From the NCBI GenBank assembly GCA_036924285.1, contig JAYKYS010000007.1, forward strand, positions 5,394,001 through 5,458,000: DNA of 64,000 bases. Direction: 5' to 3'. Below the pieces are notes generated by a model. That model was given only the letters and a program-made list of their open reading frames with translations. It was not told the DNA's origin and searched no databases. Position numbers and translations under genes: made by a program. Source of the DNA: Asterella californica. Its lineage: Eukaryota; Streptophyta; Marchantiopsida; Marchantiales; Aytoniaceae. Shown here one piece after another: positions 34,526-46,118 of this stretch. Numbering within the stretch: the stretch's first letter is position 1; every line of letters begins with the position of its first letter.

Positions 34526-37500
34526 ATGAGTGGGGATGGGAAAGGTGATGGAGATGGAGCTAGTGGTTCAGGTGGGTTGCCCAAAGTGCAATTGGATCCG
34601 GCGACTGCATCGATGTTCCAAGCTTTCACTATGTTCTTACGGCAGCAACAGTCTGATGAGCGGAAAGAAGCTTTGGCAACAAAGGCGTTACAAGCGGTGG
34701 TCGGCAGGATTGATCAGTTTGATGAGAGAGATGTCTCAAGATATCTGAGGCATTATGTGAAGGAAATGGAGCTGAACCGGGTCTCAGAAGATGAGATGAT
34801 TGAGACGTTTGAGTTAGCAGCAGCTCCGGAGATTAGAGACCATGTTAAAATACTAACGAAGCATTTTAACAAGGACTGGGAGACGTTTGCTCGTGCTTTG
34901 ATGGATGAATATTTCTTGGAGGACTCCGATCGAGTCACCAAGAAGTCATTCTTGGAGTGGGTTGAGCAACCGAGGAAGAGTTTACAAGCTACAGAGTTGC
35001 TCAGGGAGTTTGAGAAGCAGTTTTCACGGCTGACCAGGATGAAGAAGTTGACGTTGCAGTCCAACAAGACAGAGCTATTTCTTCGGGCTGCAGATGAGAA
35101 GTTGCAGGAGAAGCTAGAGGTACTTCTGGAAGACCGGGAGGAGGACGATGGATTGACCAGTAGTTGGAAGAAGGTGAAGAAGCTGTTGGTCTGCTTACCA
35201 AGAGAGAACGGAGACGAGAGAAGGTTCTTGTTAGGAGACTGGCACCAACATCGGCTGCTGTAACACTTGTTCCTGTGTCCGACCAGTGGTTCCCGTTGCT
35301 AGACAGGTAGTACCGGTTGTTCCAGCTGTTCCAGTTGTTCAGGCACCTATGGTATCTCCGAAGAAGGATGATTCAAACCTTGAGGAGATTTTGCGTGGAA
35401 TGCGAGATCTGCAGATCAAGCTCACAAGATTGGAAGAGAAGGGATCTACAAGCGGAGCAAGACCGGTTGAGAAGCAAGGTTGGATCCAGCGGTGTATCTG
35501 GTGCGATGGTACTGATCATCCGCGCATAGATTGCAAGGAGTTCACTGATATTCTGCAGCAAGGAGTGATCTTTTGGAAGGATGGGAAGGTAGCGCTGAGG
35601 GATACTGGTGCACTTCTTCAGACCAACTTTGGTAGAGGAGGGATGAAGAAGTTGGTTGAAGACCACCTATCAGCGCAAGCAGTTGCAATGGTGGAAGTTG
35701 GAACCTATGGCACGAGAGTTGAGGATCAAGCTGAGAGAGGTTTTAACGGGCAAGTTGAGCCGAGTGGATTGTGGTCATCTGCCATCTCCATGAAACAAAA
35801 AGAGAAGATGGCACGTGAGACGTTGCTGAGAACAGCTGCTACGATCCGGAAGGATACTGGATGGGAGGATCCGATAGAAGCTCTATCGGTGTATGCTTAC
35901 ATCGTCAAGAACCAACACGAAGAGTTGTTGGAAGAGAAGAGAAGGCGAGATTCAGAGGATTCAGGGGAAGGAACTTCTTCAAATAGACAGACTCGAGGGG
36001 AGAAGGTTCGTCAAGAGCTTCGGGATGCAGGAGCTCAAGATCTACCGATGGATGATGGTCCTTCTCCATCGAAGGAAAGAGTGAAGGAGAAGGGTAAGCC
36101 GGCTGCATACAAACTACAGTCGGACATCGAAGCTTCGACAAACTTTAAGGGAGTCTTGGAAGATCGCATTCTGAATGCGAAGGTGGAGTTTACCTTGAGG
36201 GAAGTGTTGGGCATTGCTAAGCGTGAGTTTCATGATGTCATCATCGATGTCATCAAACGGAAGCGACAGATTACGGATGAGACTGGTTTATCGCATGCCT
36301 TGGATACTAAGATGTCTGTGGATGAGGAGAGAGAGCTTGCAAAGTGCAGTGTTTATTCTTCAGAGGAGGAAAAAGCTCGAAGATGTAGGGTACATTTTGA
36401 GGATGAAGAGGAGGATGGGAAGCAGAGCTCAAGTCATTACAGCCACAGTCACTGGGCTCGAACTACAACGGAGACGTTGGTGAGAATTGAAGACTTGGAT
36501 GAGCCGGTGGTTGCTCTGATCGATCATGGATCAGAAATCAACATCATGTCGAAGGAGTTGTACAAGAGGAAGAAGTGGCCGATCGACACAGAGCATGGGT
36601 CGGTCATAAGAGCAGCCAACAACACAAGAGGAGACTTGTATGCAGCTTGTCCAGACATCAGAGTGTGCGTAGGTGATGTTGCTATCGAGCAAAACTTCTT
36701 TGTTCAGGAAGCAATATCATACCCGCTCATTCTTGGTCAACCTTTCATCATAGCAACTTGGATGGAGACAAAGGTACTGGACGACGAATCTGCTTATGCT
36801 AGGATCCGAAGTCAAGATGAGACGAGAGCGGTACAATTCTTGACTATACCGTCCAACCACGAGCGCAATCGAGATCGTCTGAGAGAGAAACCACTTCCAA
36901 GGGTGAGTGAAGAGTTCAAGGATTTTCGTCGAGTACCACTATAGAGCGGGATTGTGATGGTGCGCAGGAGAAGGTACTCTCGCTTGATGGAGATAGTGCT
37001 TTTTGTACAGGGTTTGTTGGATTTTCAGAGTGTGGAATTGCTATCTACAAGAAGGTAGAAGAGCTGAGAAGAAAAGAACAAAAATATTTGCGTGATGTTG
37101 AGTTGATGTTGAAAGAGCTGGGTGAGCTAGAAAGGGATGAATGGATTTCTGGTGTTTATGAAGAGGATGGGTTGGAGGATCCTTTGCGAGTGATCATGTC
37201 TATTGGATGGGAGAATATGGATAAGGTTGTGCAGATTCATTCAAGGGAGGTCTATTCGGTGATCGAATCATTCCGTGCACCGGAGGTTCGAGTTGAGACA
37301 AGGTACAAGACAATGGATAAGAAGATAAAGCCAGTTGCTGGTCCTTTGCCGGAAGACACTAACCAACAGATGGATCGAGCTTCAAGGGAGAAGAGTTTGA
37401 GAGATCTTGCAATGATAGGACACAAGTTCACAGAGAAGACCTTTGAAGAGCTGAAGATTGGATCTGATGGGTCTCTTCTACCAGAAGAGAGGATGTGCTT

Positions 37501-38978
37501 CAAGGAGATGCTTTCACGACATGGGAAAGCATTTGCTTTTGAGCCACATGAGATTGGGTGTGTAGATCCGTACGTTGTTACCCCGATGGTTATCTTCACG
37601 GTACCGCATGTGCCATGGAACCTGAGACCAATTCCAGTACCGCGGGCTCACTTGCCCAAACTAGTGGAGTTGCTGAAGGAGAAGATGCGGATGAAGATCT
37701 TGGAGCCGTCGTTTGCACCGTATTCAAGCAGATGGTTTACAGTACCAAAGAAGAATGGGTTGTTGCGGTTCATCCAACACATGCAGCCGGTGAACGCAGT
37801 AACAATCAGAAATGTTGAGGTGGGACCGATTGTGGATGAGTTTGCTGAAGCGTTTGCAGGAAGAGCAATTTACTCAATGGGAGATCTTTACTCAAGGTAT
37901 GATCAGTTTCAACTAGCGGAAGCGGGCAGAAGCTTCACGACAATGAGGACACCTTTGGGGTTGGTTAGGATGTGTATCTTACCACAGGGAGCTACCAACT
38001 CGGTAGCACACATGATGAACGGGATGAATCGAGTTCTAAAGAGACTTCATCCCTGAAAAGACGATGCCGTTCTTGGATGACATCCTCATCAAAGGATGTG
38101 TGGAAGATGAGAAGAATGAAGCATTAGATCAGAGGGGGTGTCGGCGATACGTCATCGATCACATCGTAGATTGTGAGAAGATCTTATCTCGACTAGAAGA
38201 AGTTCATCTTACGCTGTCAGGTGCGAAATCTACATTTGGGGTTAGAGAGGTTTTGATCGTTGGTCATTTGTGTGGATCGTTTGGTCGGAAGCCAGATCCA
38301 AACAAGGTGGATGCGATTGGAAGGATGAAGGAGGTTTGCAACTCGCTGACAAAAGTAAGAAGATTTTTGGGCGCTTGTGTATTCTACCACATTTGGATTC
38401 CTCATTATGCGCATGTGGCGGATCCGTTGTATGGATTGTTGCGTAAGGGTCATAAGTTCAGATGGGAGGAAGAGCATACTGATGCGGTAAGGAAGCTGAA
38501 GTCTTTACTATCATCTCTTCCAGTTCTAGGAAGGATTGATTACAAGGGTGCTAGACCGGTGGTTCTTACTGTGGATACAAGTCCAGTTGCAATTGGATGG
38601 GCAGTCGGACAGGATGATGAGGATGGAGACAGGTTTGCGGTTAGGTTCGGAGCGAAGGTGTTAAGTGCTCGACAACGTGCTTACCCGCAAGTGAAGAGAG
38701 AACTGTGGGGTATTGTTTCAGCTATGAAAATTGAGAAAGAGTATTTGATCGGAGCAGTAGTGGTGGTTGAAACTGATTGCTTGCCGTTGTTAGGGATGCG
38801 AGAACCTCAGGTGGTGCAACTTCGAGACAGAAGAAGAAAGCAAAGAGAACGACGACCACGACTTCGGACGAAGGGGCCGAAGATATTCAAACTCATGCAA
38901 GATCTTCTTCATTGGAGATTGTTGGAGAAACAGGTCCAGGAGAAAGTCGAACGATCAAGGATCAAGAAGAGTTTGTGA
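34526..38978 (+). mobile_element. Ty3/gypsy element A: gag, protease, RT, partial RNase H
   Basis: The gag frame runs from the ATG at 34526 to 35263. A second frame, 35286-36944, has the zinc knuckle CIWCDGTDHPRIDC near 35494 and a retropepsin core ALIDHGSEINIMS near 36515, ending ILGQPFI. The catalytic triad is DHG rather than the usual DSG or DTG. RT starts in a third stretch (37088-38056) with APYSSRWFTVPKKNG and LYSRYDQFQLA; a one-base shift at about 38050 moves the palm motif PFLDDILIKGC to the next frame (38064-38978). RNase H has LTVDTSPVAIGWAVG and QVKRELWGIVSAM, and breaks after DCLPLLGM. Compared with element B, the rest of RNase H and all of integrase are absent. The frames are long and GC-rich, so this copy is much younger than element B but non-autonomous. 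Confidence 0.92.
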
Positions 38979-39367
38979 TAAGAAGAGTACCTTCGGGAGC
39001 TACCCTTCGAGAACCTCCTCAGGAAGAACTTCAGACTTCGCCTCGATCCGATGAAGCCACGACTTCGGCACCAAGAGATCCAACTATCGGGAAGGAGTTG
39101 CGAATGTTTGAGAAGATCTTGGAGTTTCTCAGTGGTACTGCATTACCAATCATGACACAGTTAGACATGCAACGGCATGTTTATGAGAAGGAGACTCAGG
39201 AGACTTTGTCCTTAAATGATCTTCTCAGCGCGGTACACTTCGGAAGACAAGGGTGGATCGAGGAGAAGGATACTTTGATGAAGAAGCTAGAGATCTCTTC
39301 GGACGAAGTGAAGAAGTTGACAACGGAGCATTGTCGTGTCGTGGACCGGCTCCTATCTGAAATTTAG
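38797..39367 (+). other. Coiled-coil-like ORF fused to the gypsy RNase H break
   Basis: From the break in RNase H, another frame is open for about 190 codons to the TAG at 39365-39367. It begins with a basic stretch (SRQKKKAKR), has a polar Ser/Thr/Glu-rich middle (TSDEGAEDIQTHARSSS), and ends in a region with heptad-like leucines (KELRMFEKILEFLSG; KKLEISSDEVKKLTTEH). No ATG opens it at the 5' end; the first in-frame Met is MFEKIL. It is not part of the pol order seen in element B. It could be gag-like sequence from another element, an accessory 3' ORF of this family, or host sequence captured at the deletion junction. Confidence 0.5.
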
Positions 39368-39405
39368 ACTTCGATGCTCGTCGCTCCAAAGACACTCATG
39401 AGAAA

Positions 39406-39740
39406 GACAAGCTAGGCCCTAGCTTACGGGCTTTTGGCATCATTTCGGATCTCCATTTTCATGGCATAGATGGGTAGAGCTCCTTGTCAGCTTTCTTTAG
39501 GCACTTCATCTACTTCGTTTGGACGCCTAGTGGAGAAGTTACAAGACTCGAAAGATGGAGAAAACAAGCTAAGCCCCAGTTTACGAGTTTTTGGCGCAAC
39601 TTCGGATCTTCACTTTTATCACATAGATGGGTAGAGCTCGTTGTCAGCTTTCCATGGGCATCTTGTTTATTTTGTTTGGACATCTAGTGAAGAAGTTATG
39701 TCACTCGAAAGAAGGTAAAATCAAGCTAGGCCCTAGTTTA
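39406..39740 (+). repeat. 157-bp tandem repeat downstream of gypsy element A
   Basis: Units start at about 39406, 39563 and 39720 with ACAAGCTAGGCCCTAG, and share ATAGATGGGTAGAGCT and TTCGTTTGGACGCCTAGTGG-type blocks. The third unit is cut short after about 20 bp. The array follows directly after the stop of the coiled-coil ORF, so it may be 3' UTR of the element. Confidence 0.9.
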
Positions 39741-41140
39741 TTTGCTGACTGGGTATTTGAGACTTCAGGCGCTATATCAAAGACGCAAGGGGCTTGCTTC
39801 ATTATTATTGTGAGAACTTCGTACGTACAGAGACTGTTGCAAGGGGGCTGCTTAAGGGGTTTGCTTGTTCCTGCGACCTGTCAGTGGATGTTTTGAAGAA
39901 TTGAGAAGTCCAATACACGCGCGCAAGGTGTCATCGGGTTCAGATCTGTGCAGGCTACGCACAGGTTAAGACGGTTTGTGAAGAGACGGATCGGGGGTTG
40001 TGTTCTGGGAGAAATTGAGACGTAGGAAGCAGATTTGAGATTTTCAGTTACTTGTGAAGGAGAGTTGGACCGTTCGGGCCGTTCCGGAGTCCAAACTTGC
40101 AGTCCTTGGATCCATCGGATCAGAACAACGAGTTCTTCAGGAAATTGAAGACGATACGAAATTTCATCAAACGGTTTGAGAGTTCTGAGTGAAATTGACT
40201 CGCATTAAACTATCTCAACTTCAAAGGTTAGACACGTGTCCGTATTATATATTCATCAAGCCTACTCTATTAAAAGAAAGCTCTACCATTGATTAACTAA
40301 ATCGTCCTGAAAGAAAAGCAAAACCGAGCACCACAAATGATGAGTTTGTACAGCAAGCTGACAACTTGTCAAGTGTCGTGTCATGGCGGCAGGTGGCCCT
40401 GATCAGGACATCCCAGTCATAACACACAAGCCTACAGCCGCCCAACATGGCCGGGAAACGAGCAAAGAGAGTAACAAAGAACGCATTCGGGTGCCACGTG
40501 TTTTCTAAAGTGAGTCGGTAGTCAGGGAGTTCATCGATCCACCGTCCTCAGAACCGATTATGGACTCTCATGTGATGATTTGTGATCGCTGTGTTGTATC
40601 GTTCTGTCAGTAAAGCTGAGAGCTGTCCATCCTGGAAAGAATGGTACTAGAGGATGTATCCTTTCTAGAGGATAAACGTGAGCAGTTCATTCTTTGAGGT
40701 CGAAGGGCTCCAGGACAGAAGGAGGCAGATTTGGAATTGGAGATTTGCTGGATACGTCGAGAAATAATGTAAGTTTGTCGCTTCCAAGTTGCACGCTAGT
40801 TAAGTACTGAGGAGGACGCGTGTTATGCGGACTGCGAGGAAGAAAACATCGCTCGGCGGTGTTGTGCTTTGAAATTCAGTTGAAGTTGTTCGGAGTTTGG
40901 TGTAAGCGTTTACGTATCAGTGACCGATTGAACAGTGGTTTTCTTGCAGATCGTTTTTGCTCACTGGCTGGAGCACAGTTCATCATCTGGTCCCAAGTTG
41001 AAGAGTGCTGGATCTCACCACTGGTCCCTCAGCTAGTCGGCGCAAATGAAGTTGGTCGCTGCTGTTTTACTTGTCAATTGAATCAAGAACGCATATGGTT
41101 TAAGATTTCTAGCTAAGTGTTGATTTACTTCGTTTAAAAG
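39741..41140 (+). promoter_or_regulatory. Element A 3' flank grading into the F-box gene promoter and leader
   Basis: No coding sequence recognised. The boundary between retroelement and host DNA is not visible; AT content rises around 40230-40350, and from about 40350 the sequence looks like upstream DNA of the F-box gene. TATA box and transcription start were not identifiable. A frame at 40820-41116 has no family resemblance. Confidence 0.35.
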
Positions 41141-43638
41141 ATGAATCGACAGACAAACGGAGTCTCTACAGAGACAAACGTGGAGACGGCAACTTGTATG
41201 GACAAGTGCCACAGTTATGTAAAGGCTGATGCCTTGTCAGAAGGCGAAGACTCTTCTTCGTCATCGAGTGCACTTCCTGAAGAAGTCTTGCCTCTGATTA
41301 TGTCAAAGACCACTGTCCGCGATATGGCACGACTAGCAGCGGTGAGCCGAAACTTTGCTGAAGCGGCGAAGTCCGACTTCGTGTGGAGGAAAATGTTGCC
41401 GCCCAACTACAAATGGGTCGCAAAAACTGCGGTTGAAGGTCCAATTCGGTACCAATCCTTGAAGGAGCTTTATGACCGCTTTCGTAGAGGCATTCTCGTT
41501 GGAGAAGGCCTAGAGGTTGGTGCTTGTTTACCATATGCTTCCATCATCCATCGTGCTTGAGCTGGATTATGTCTCACTGGAATGCTTGTGGCGTGAGGTC
41601 GGAAGAGGATAATTCGATAGGGCAATCATTCCAGTTGGCTTCTCAAAAGAAGAAGGGAACACAGTGTTCTGCTAAGTAGAACTTTGAATCTGGGAGCGAA
41701 GTCACTTTCCTGCTGGTTCGACTCAGTCTGCAGCCTTAGCCTCACCATTACCTGTATCCCTCCCGACCTCTGAGAAAGTCTGTAAGATTCACACGTATTC
41801 TGTATGTGATTCTTTAACCCTGTAAATTCCGCAATGCAAACCCTTTGAAAGTGTTTGTATGATGACAACTGGGTGGACTTGTTTGACATCCCACATCCTA
41901 GACAGATACTTACTTTGGATGCCGCTTTGTCATCTCCAATAGTAGCAACATTCTTCTACTGGGTAGGCTACATTGACATCCCACATCCTAGACAGATACT
42001 TTCTTTAGATGTTGTTCTGTTATCTCCACGTAGTAGCAACATTCTTAACCCATACAGGAGGAGGTCCAAGTGGTTTCTTAGTAAGAATTTACTTCCGCTA
42101 CTGGGAGGTGACTATGCACATGGTCTACTGCCGTTTTCAGTCTCTGAAGGTGTTTTCGAGTGGCAGGGATATGGTGTTGACCTGAGGACTGGAGAGTTGT
42201 ACCGAACGTTTGCGGCTAGAACTTTAAACATCATCTGGGGTGGGCAATCCAGCTACTGGCGATGGCTTCCTGGGATGAAGATTCACGGTTCCAGGTGATT
42301 CCTTACTGTTGTGACCTAAATCTAGGACGTAATGACGAAGGCTGAGAGCGGAAAGAATACCTGAACGTCGGGAACTCTACTGTTATTGTTCCTTCACCAG
42401 TTTCTGTTTCCTTGTCTTTCAGCAGTTTTTCGTCATTTCGTAGCTACCTCTGCAGTTACGCAGAATCTAAGCAATACTGGTTCAGTTTGTTGCCGATTTT
42501 CCTACTACATTGTATTGTTGTCGATATAATCATAGTTGAATGACCAAGGTAGATTGTAGTGAAGTGCATCTTTTGGACAAAGAGATGAGCGATGCGAAGC
42601 CAGCCTATTTGATTAGAACAGGATTCAGTGACTAATTGAATTCACGAGGGGTCCGGTACAAAGCGAGGTAGTGAGCTGTTGTACCGTAAACTTGAAATGG
42701 ACACTGCCCACGGAATGCCTTGTCATGTCGTAGCCTGAAAAGTTCTGTGATGTTACACCAGTGTTGTAACTCTATCTGAAGCAAGTATTTTTCCTTTCTA
42801 ATAGCCTTTGGGATCGAATTGCCGGTAATTGCGGTAGTGTTAGATTACTGTCACGAACTGACTCGTATTATCCGGCACTAAAAATATGGTCTATAGTTAC
42901 TGCTTTTGGACACCACCTTTACGCCCAAGTTTGGGAGTAAAAGCTGAATACCTCGTTTCTACGCTGAGTCTTGCGGGAGGATAGACAGGAAGCGATTTAT
43001 CCTCCCGGAAGATAACAGTGGAATTCTGCTATGGGTGTAGAGAACAAACCCATGAGGTCCTAATTGACTCGTGCTTGATTTCTGAAAAATAGAGGAGAAA
43101 AGATATGCTGGTTACGAGAAGGAAAAGAATGAGACAATTAAACTCCTCATAGAAGCTGTGGCCTGTTAGTCTCTTACTGCTGGATATCGGTTTTTCTCTG
43201 GGGCACAGGTTTGTGGAAGTGGCTTACTTGATCTCGGTCTGCTGGTTGGAACTGAAAGGAGACATCCAAACACGACTTCCTCCCGGAACATATTCGTTGT
43301 GTTGGGTGCTGCAGTTCCGAAGCATTCACGCTGAAGATTTAGGGAAGTGGGAAGACGCTCCTGTGACGTTCACCTTCACGTACGGTGGAGTTGTTCAGTC
43401 TTCTGAAATTGAATTTCCTCCAAGACGTGGAGACATACACGAACGTGTCCTGTGGAGGGACAACGGCTGGTTTGAGTATCGTGCTGGAGTCTTCACTGTG
43501 GAAAAAGTTGGCAATCCAGCACTTGAAGATATGCAGGAGGTAAACATGAAATTTGACATGAAGGAGACTGCGGATCTCTGCTGGAAATGTGGTTTGTTTG
43601 TCGACGGTGTTATCATTCGGCAACAATCCACTACGTGA
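41141..43638 (+). CDS. F-box protein with PP2 (phloem protein 2-like) lectin domain
   Basis: Three exons fit: 41141-41519, 42141-42294 and 43209-43638, 963 nt in total (320 residues). Residues about 44-90 form an F-box (ALPEEVLPLIMSKTTVRDMA, then FVWRKMLPPNYKWV). The remainder is a PP2 domain: TLNIIWGGQSSYWRW, then VEVAYLISVCWLELKGDIQT, LPPGTYSLCWVLQF, and a late VLWRDNGWFEYRAG. Arabidopsis relatives are the PP2-B proteins. The F-box binds Skp1 in an SCF ubiquitin ligase; the PP2 domain is a putative carbohydrate-binding module. Exon 3 and the frame across its junction are well supported. The intron 1 borders are less sure: a donor at 41520 with acceptor 42140 keeps the frame, and an acceptor at 42149 would also keep it and drop three codons. 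Confidence 0.9.
41885..42040 (+). repeat. 90-bp tandem duplication inside intron 1 of the F-box gene
   Basis: GACATCCCACATCCTAGACA begins at 41885 and again at 41975, and the similarity continues to AGTAGCAACATTCTT in both copies. It lies between the F-box exon and the first PP2 exon. The copies contain no exon-like PP2 sequence. Confidence 0.92.
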
Positions 43639-44575
43639 CTCAAAATCCAACCGCGAGTTCATACATACACTTCCCGACTGCATCGTGAATGTTAAGAGTG
43701 TTGGAAATTTATGGTAGACAGAAGCTTGACTTGTTCTGACTTGCCTTCGAGGATTCGTGCAGTAGTCGTGCAGAGATTCAGGTCAGCAAACTTCATTAGG
43801 TGCACCTGAATGACTCCTCCTTCAGGGTAACAACTATGTGTCAAGCATTTAGGAAGTTCAAACTCCTTGCATTGTGTGGAACATACCCGGATCGAACAGG
43901 AAAAGCAAAAGGGGACATCGACGTCGTTGTGTTGTACAAGAAGGTGGAAGAGTAGAAAAGGTAAACAGGTGAGATGACGATCTACTTCTGTGTGCGAAGG
44001 ACTTGGATATATATGTAAGGTGCGTTTCCAGTGTAATTTACGGAAGGCAAGTTTTCTCCACTGAGTTGTACGACGGAGATTGTAAAGTTGTACATCGATG
44101 GCTCGCGTAGAAGTACCTGAGGTAATGCGAAATGACGTCATCTGTGTTGAAAAAGTACTAGGGACTGGATCCTTGCATAAGTTTCTATTGCAGTCACCCT
44201 TGATAGAGTTATTATTCTTTTGAAGTCATTATTTTTGTTATGCACTTATAATCTACTGCCGGTATGTAAAGACAGGACAATGTAGAGAAACAAATTTTGG
44301 CATTTACTTCTCTTTCAAGAAATCTTTAATATTGCAAGTGACAATGTCTTATACAACGGCCGAGCCTAGAGAAATCTAACAAATGAGAATTTCCGAACTG
44401 AATGAATCAAAACGTGGATGGAGAGCAGGTATGCGGTAATATGCAATAATTTGCTTGAACAAGCCGCATTCTATAATACTTTGTTTTATCCGGCTCGGAA
44501 CTTGTTTATCTCACTCGAATGGGCCCTTAGACATGTTGCGGATGTTTTTACTTACGTGGGATTTGTCACGTTGGA
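43639..44575. other. F-box gene 3' flank, no further gene seen
   Basis: The minus-strand frame 43692-44141 has no recognisable content and is probably chance. Confidence 0.5.
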
Positions 44576-44790
44576 GGGCACTGCCGGGAGAATGATGTCA
44601 CTGGCTCCACAAGAACTGTGTGTAAATGTTGGACACATGGGGCGAATGAACCTCTCTGCGGAGTTGGATTTTGCCACGTGGGAAAGCATGGTCAGGAGAA
44701 TGACGGGGCATTCTGCGGAAGGAAAATGAAAATTTTGAGCACATGGTGCGATTGGAACTTTTCTGCAGAGTCAGATTCTGCAAGTGTCAC
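44576..44790 (+). repeat. Degenerate tandem duplication, unit about 107 bp
   Basis: GGGAGAATGATGTCACTGG near 44586 resembles AGGAGAATGACGGGGCATT near 44694. CACATGGGGCGAATGAACCT near 44634 resembles CACATGGTGCGATTGGAACT near 44740. The copies have diverged considerably. An open frame here (44418-44729) is shaped by the repeat. Confidence 0.6.
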
Positions 44791-45230
44791 AATAGTTCTA
44801 CGATTGAACCGGTTTTCTTTTGGATTCCATGTGATAGTTGAGTCTTGAAAGTGGTACCCGAGCTCTAGGTTACTTTTATCGAGTGCAGTGAAAACACAAT
44901 TGAGCGCGAGGAGATCATTACGAAGAGCATCCGGCTAGTCCGTGGAAGAAGTTTAGACGTCGAAGAAGTTTCGACAATCAATCGATTACTTGAAAGTTTA
45001 CAGGGTTCTGTTCCCAGTGTGTTGTGCGAATCGATCAAGTCATTGGATTACTCGCAGAGTTTTGTCGTAGTCTTACTTGTGAGGAATTGTTTGTCGAATT
45101 TGTCATTTTTCCGTGAAGGAGCCTCGATAAGGACTCGAGCTTCTACAACCTCGAAGTTTCGACAATCGTGGAGTCCTTACGTCGTTCAGACTTCGATTCA
45201 CCCATCATCAAATCACGAGTTTACATTATG
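44791..45230. other. Non-coding DNA with short repeated motif
   Basis: GTCGAAG..GTTTCGACAATC-type text occurs near 44958 and again near 45150. No gene recognised. Confidence 0.4.
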
Positions 45231-45771
45231 ATGGCATCAAGAAAGAAGAAGAGCAAGCAAGAGGCTGGACCCTGCAGACCTCTTTCACTTAACCCCACTC
45301 CCCTACCTCGGTTGCAGCTCGCACACCATCGAGTTACGCACCCTCAACGATGTTACATACCTCAGCATCTCCAGATCCGTCGAGGAACCATAATCTTCGA
45401 CCTCGAGATCATTGCTCCTTGAGAGTTTCTTACAAGGTCTCAAGCAACAGTTTGGGATGGCAAAAGGCCCTGCAAACCTGATCCCCAATCCTCCACCGAC
45501 TACGACAAGTCCAGCACAGACGGCCACACCTACAAGTGGCGGTATAGCCGGACCAGATGGGGGCAGTTCAGGTGGTGACTCCAATGTCCCCGGAGACTCT
45601 GAAGACTCAGGCTACGGTCACATGGGCGGATGTTCTCCCTTTCCCGGAAGGTTCCGGAGAGCCATCATTACTCCGGAGTTTAACTATCGCGAAATTTTTC
45701 ATTGTGCACTAGACTCCCTCCACGGTGCACAGCCGGTCTTAAAGAAGTTACATACGTGCGATGAAAGGTAA
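45230..45771 (+). other. Unassigned coding-like frames before the Harbinger transposase
   Basis: A frame from the ATG at 45230 to 45422 begins MMASRKKKSKQEAG. Another frame, 45412-45771, is rich in Pro, Thr and Gly (NPPPTTTSPAQTATPTSGG) and ends at a possible splice donor (AAAGGTAACC near 45768). Possible acceptors precede the transposase at 45907 (TTTCAG) and 46090 (TTTGCAG). They could be 5' exons of the transposase transcript, or gag-like sequence of an unrelated element. I do not recognise a family. Confidence 0.3.
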
Positions 45772-46118
45772 CCAATGAAGTTACATTTTCTTAACACGAC
45801 ACTATCCTCCGCGATGCAACCGAATGTGCCTTGGTCCATATTCTCATAACTTACTTATATAATTAGTGTTATCGTTTCATTCTACACAATTCATCTTTAT
45901 GTTTCAGGTATGGATCATTTCTTTCTTCTCTTGGTTGGTTTTCTTATTTCGTTTGTTCTTGTTTTGCATTTATATTCAGTTTTTTTTTGCGTTTCACTTG
46001 CTATAGAAGAGATTATAGATAATCATAGTCGATATAACTCAAATGCTCATACATCCTGTATTCTTTTTAACATGTAACTTTTTTTGCAGAATAAACTTAT
46101 ACTTTACTGTTATCAATA

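Noticed and set aside
34270..34629. 119-codon minus-strand frame
   Set aside because: Antisense to the leader and gag start of gypsy element A; no independent support.
33474..40250. LTR pair around gypsy element A
   Set aside because: I compared the 5' region 33474-34500 with 39370-40250 by eye and found no convincing direct repeat, so no LTRs are called.
43692..44141. 149-codon minus-strand frame
   Set aside because: No recognisable content and no start context; likely chance in the 3' flank of the F-box gene.
45780..46118. Terminal inverted repeat of the Harbinger element on the transposase side
   Set aside because: No sequence here matches the TCTGATTAG cluster or any terminal repeat beyond the MYB-like ORF, so the element borders are left undefined.
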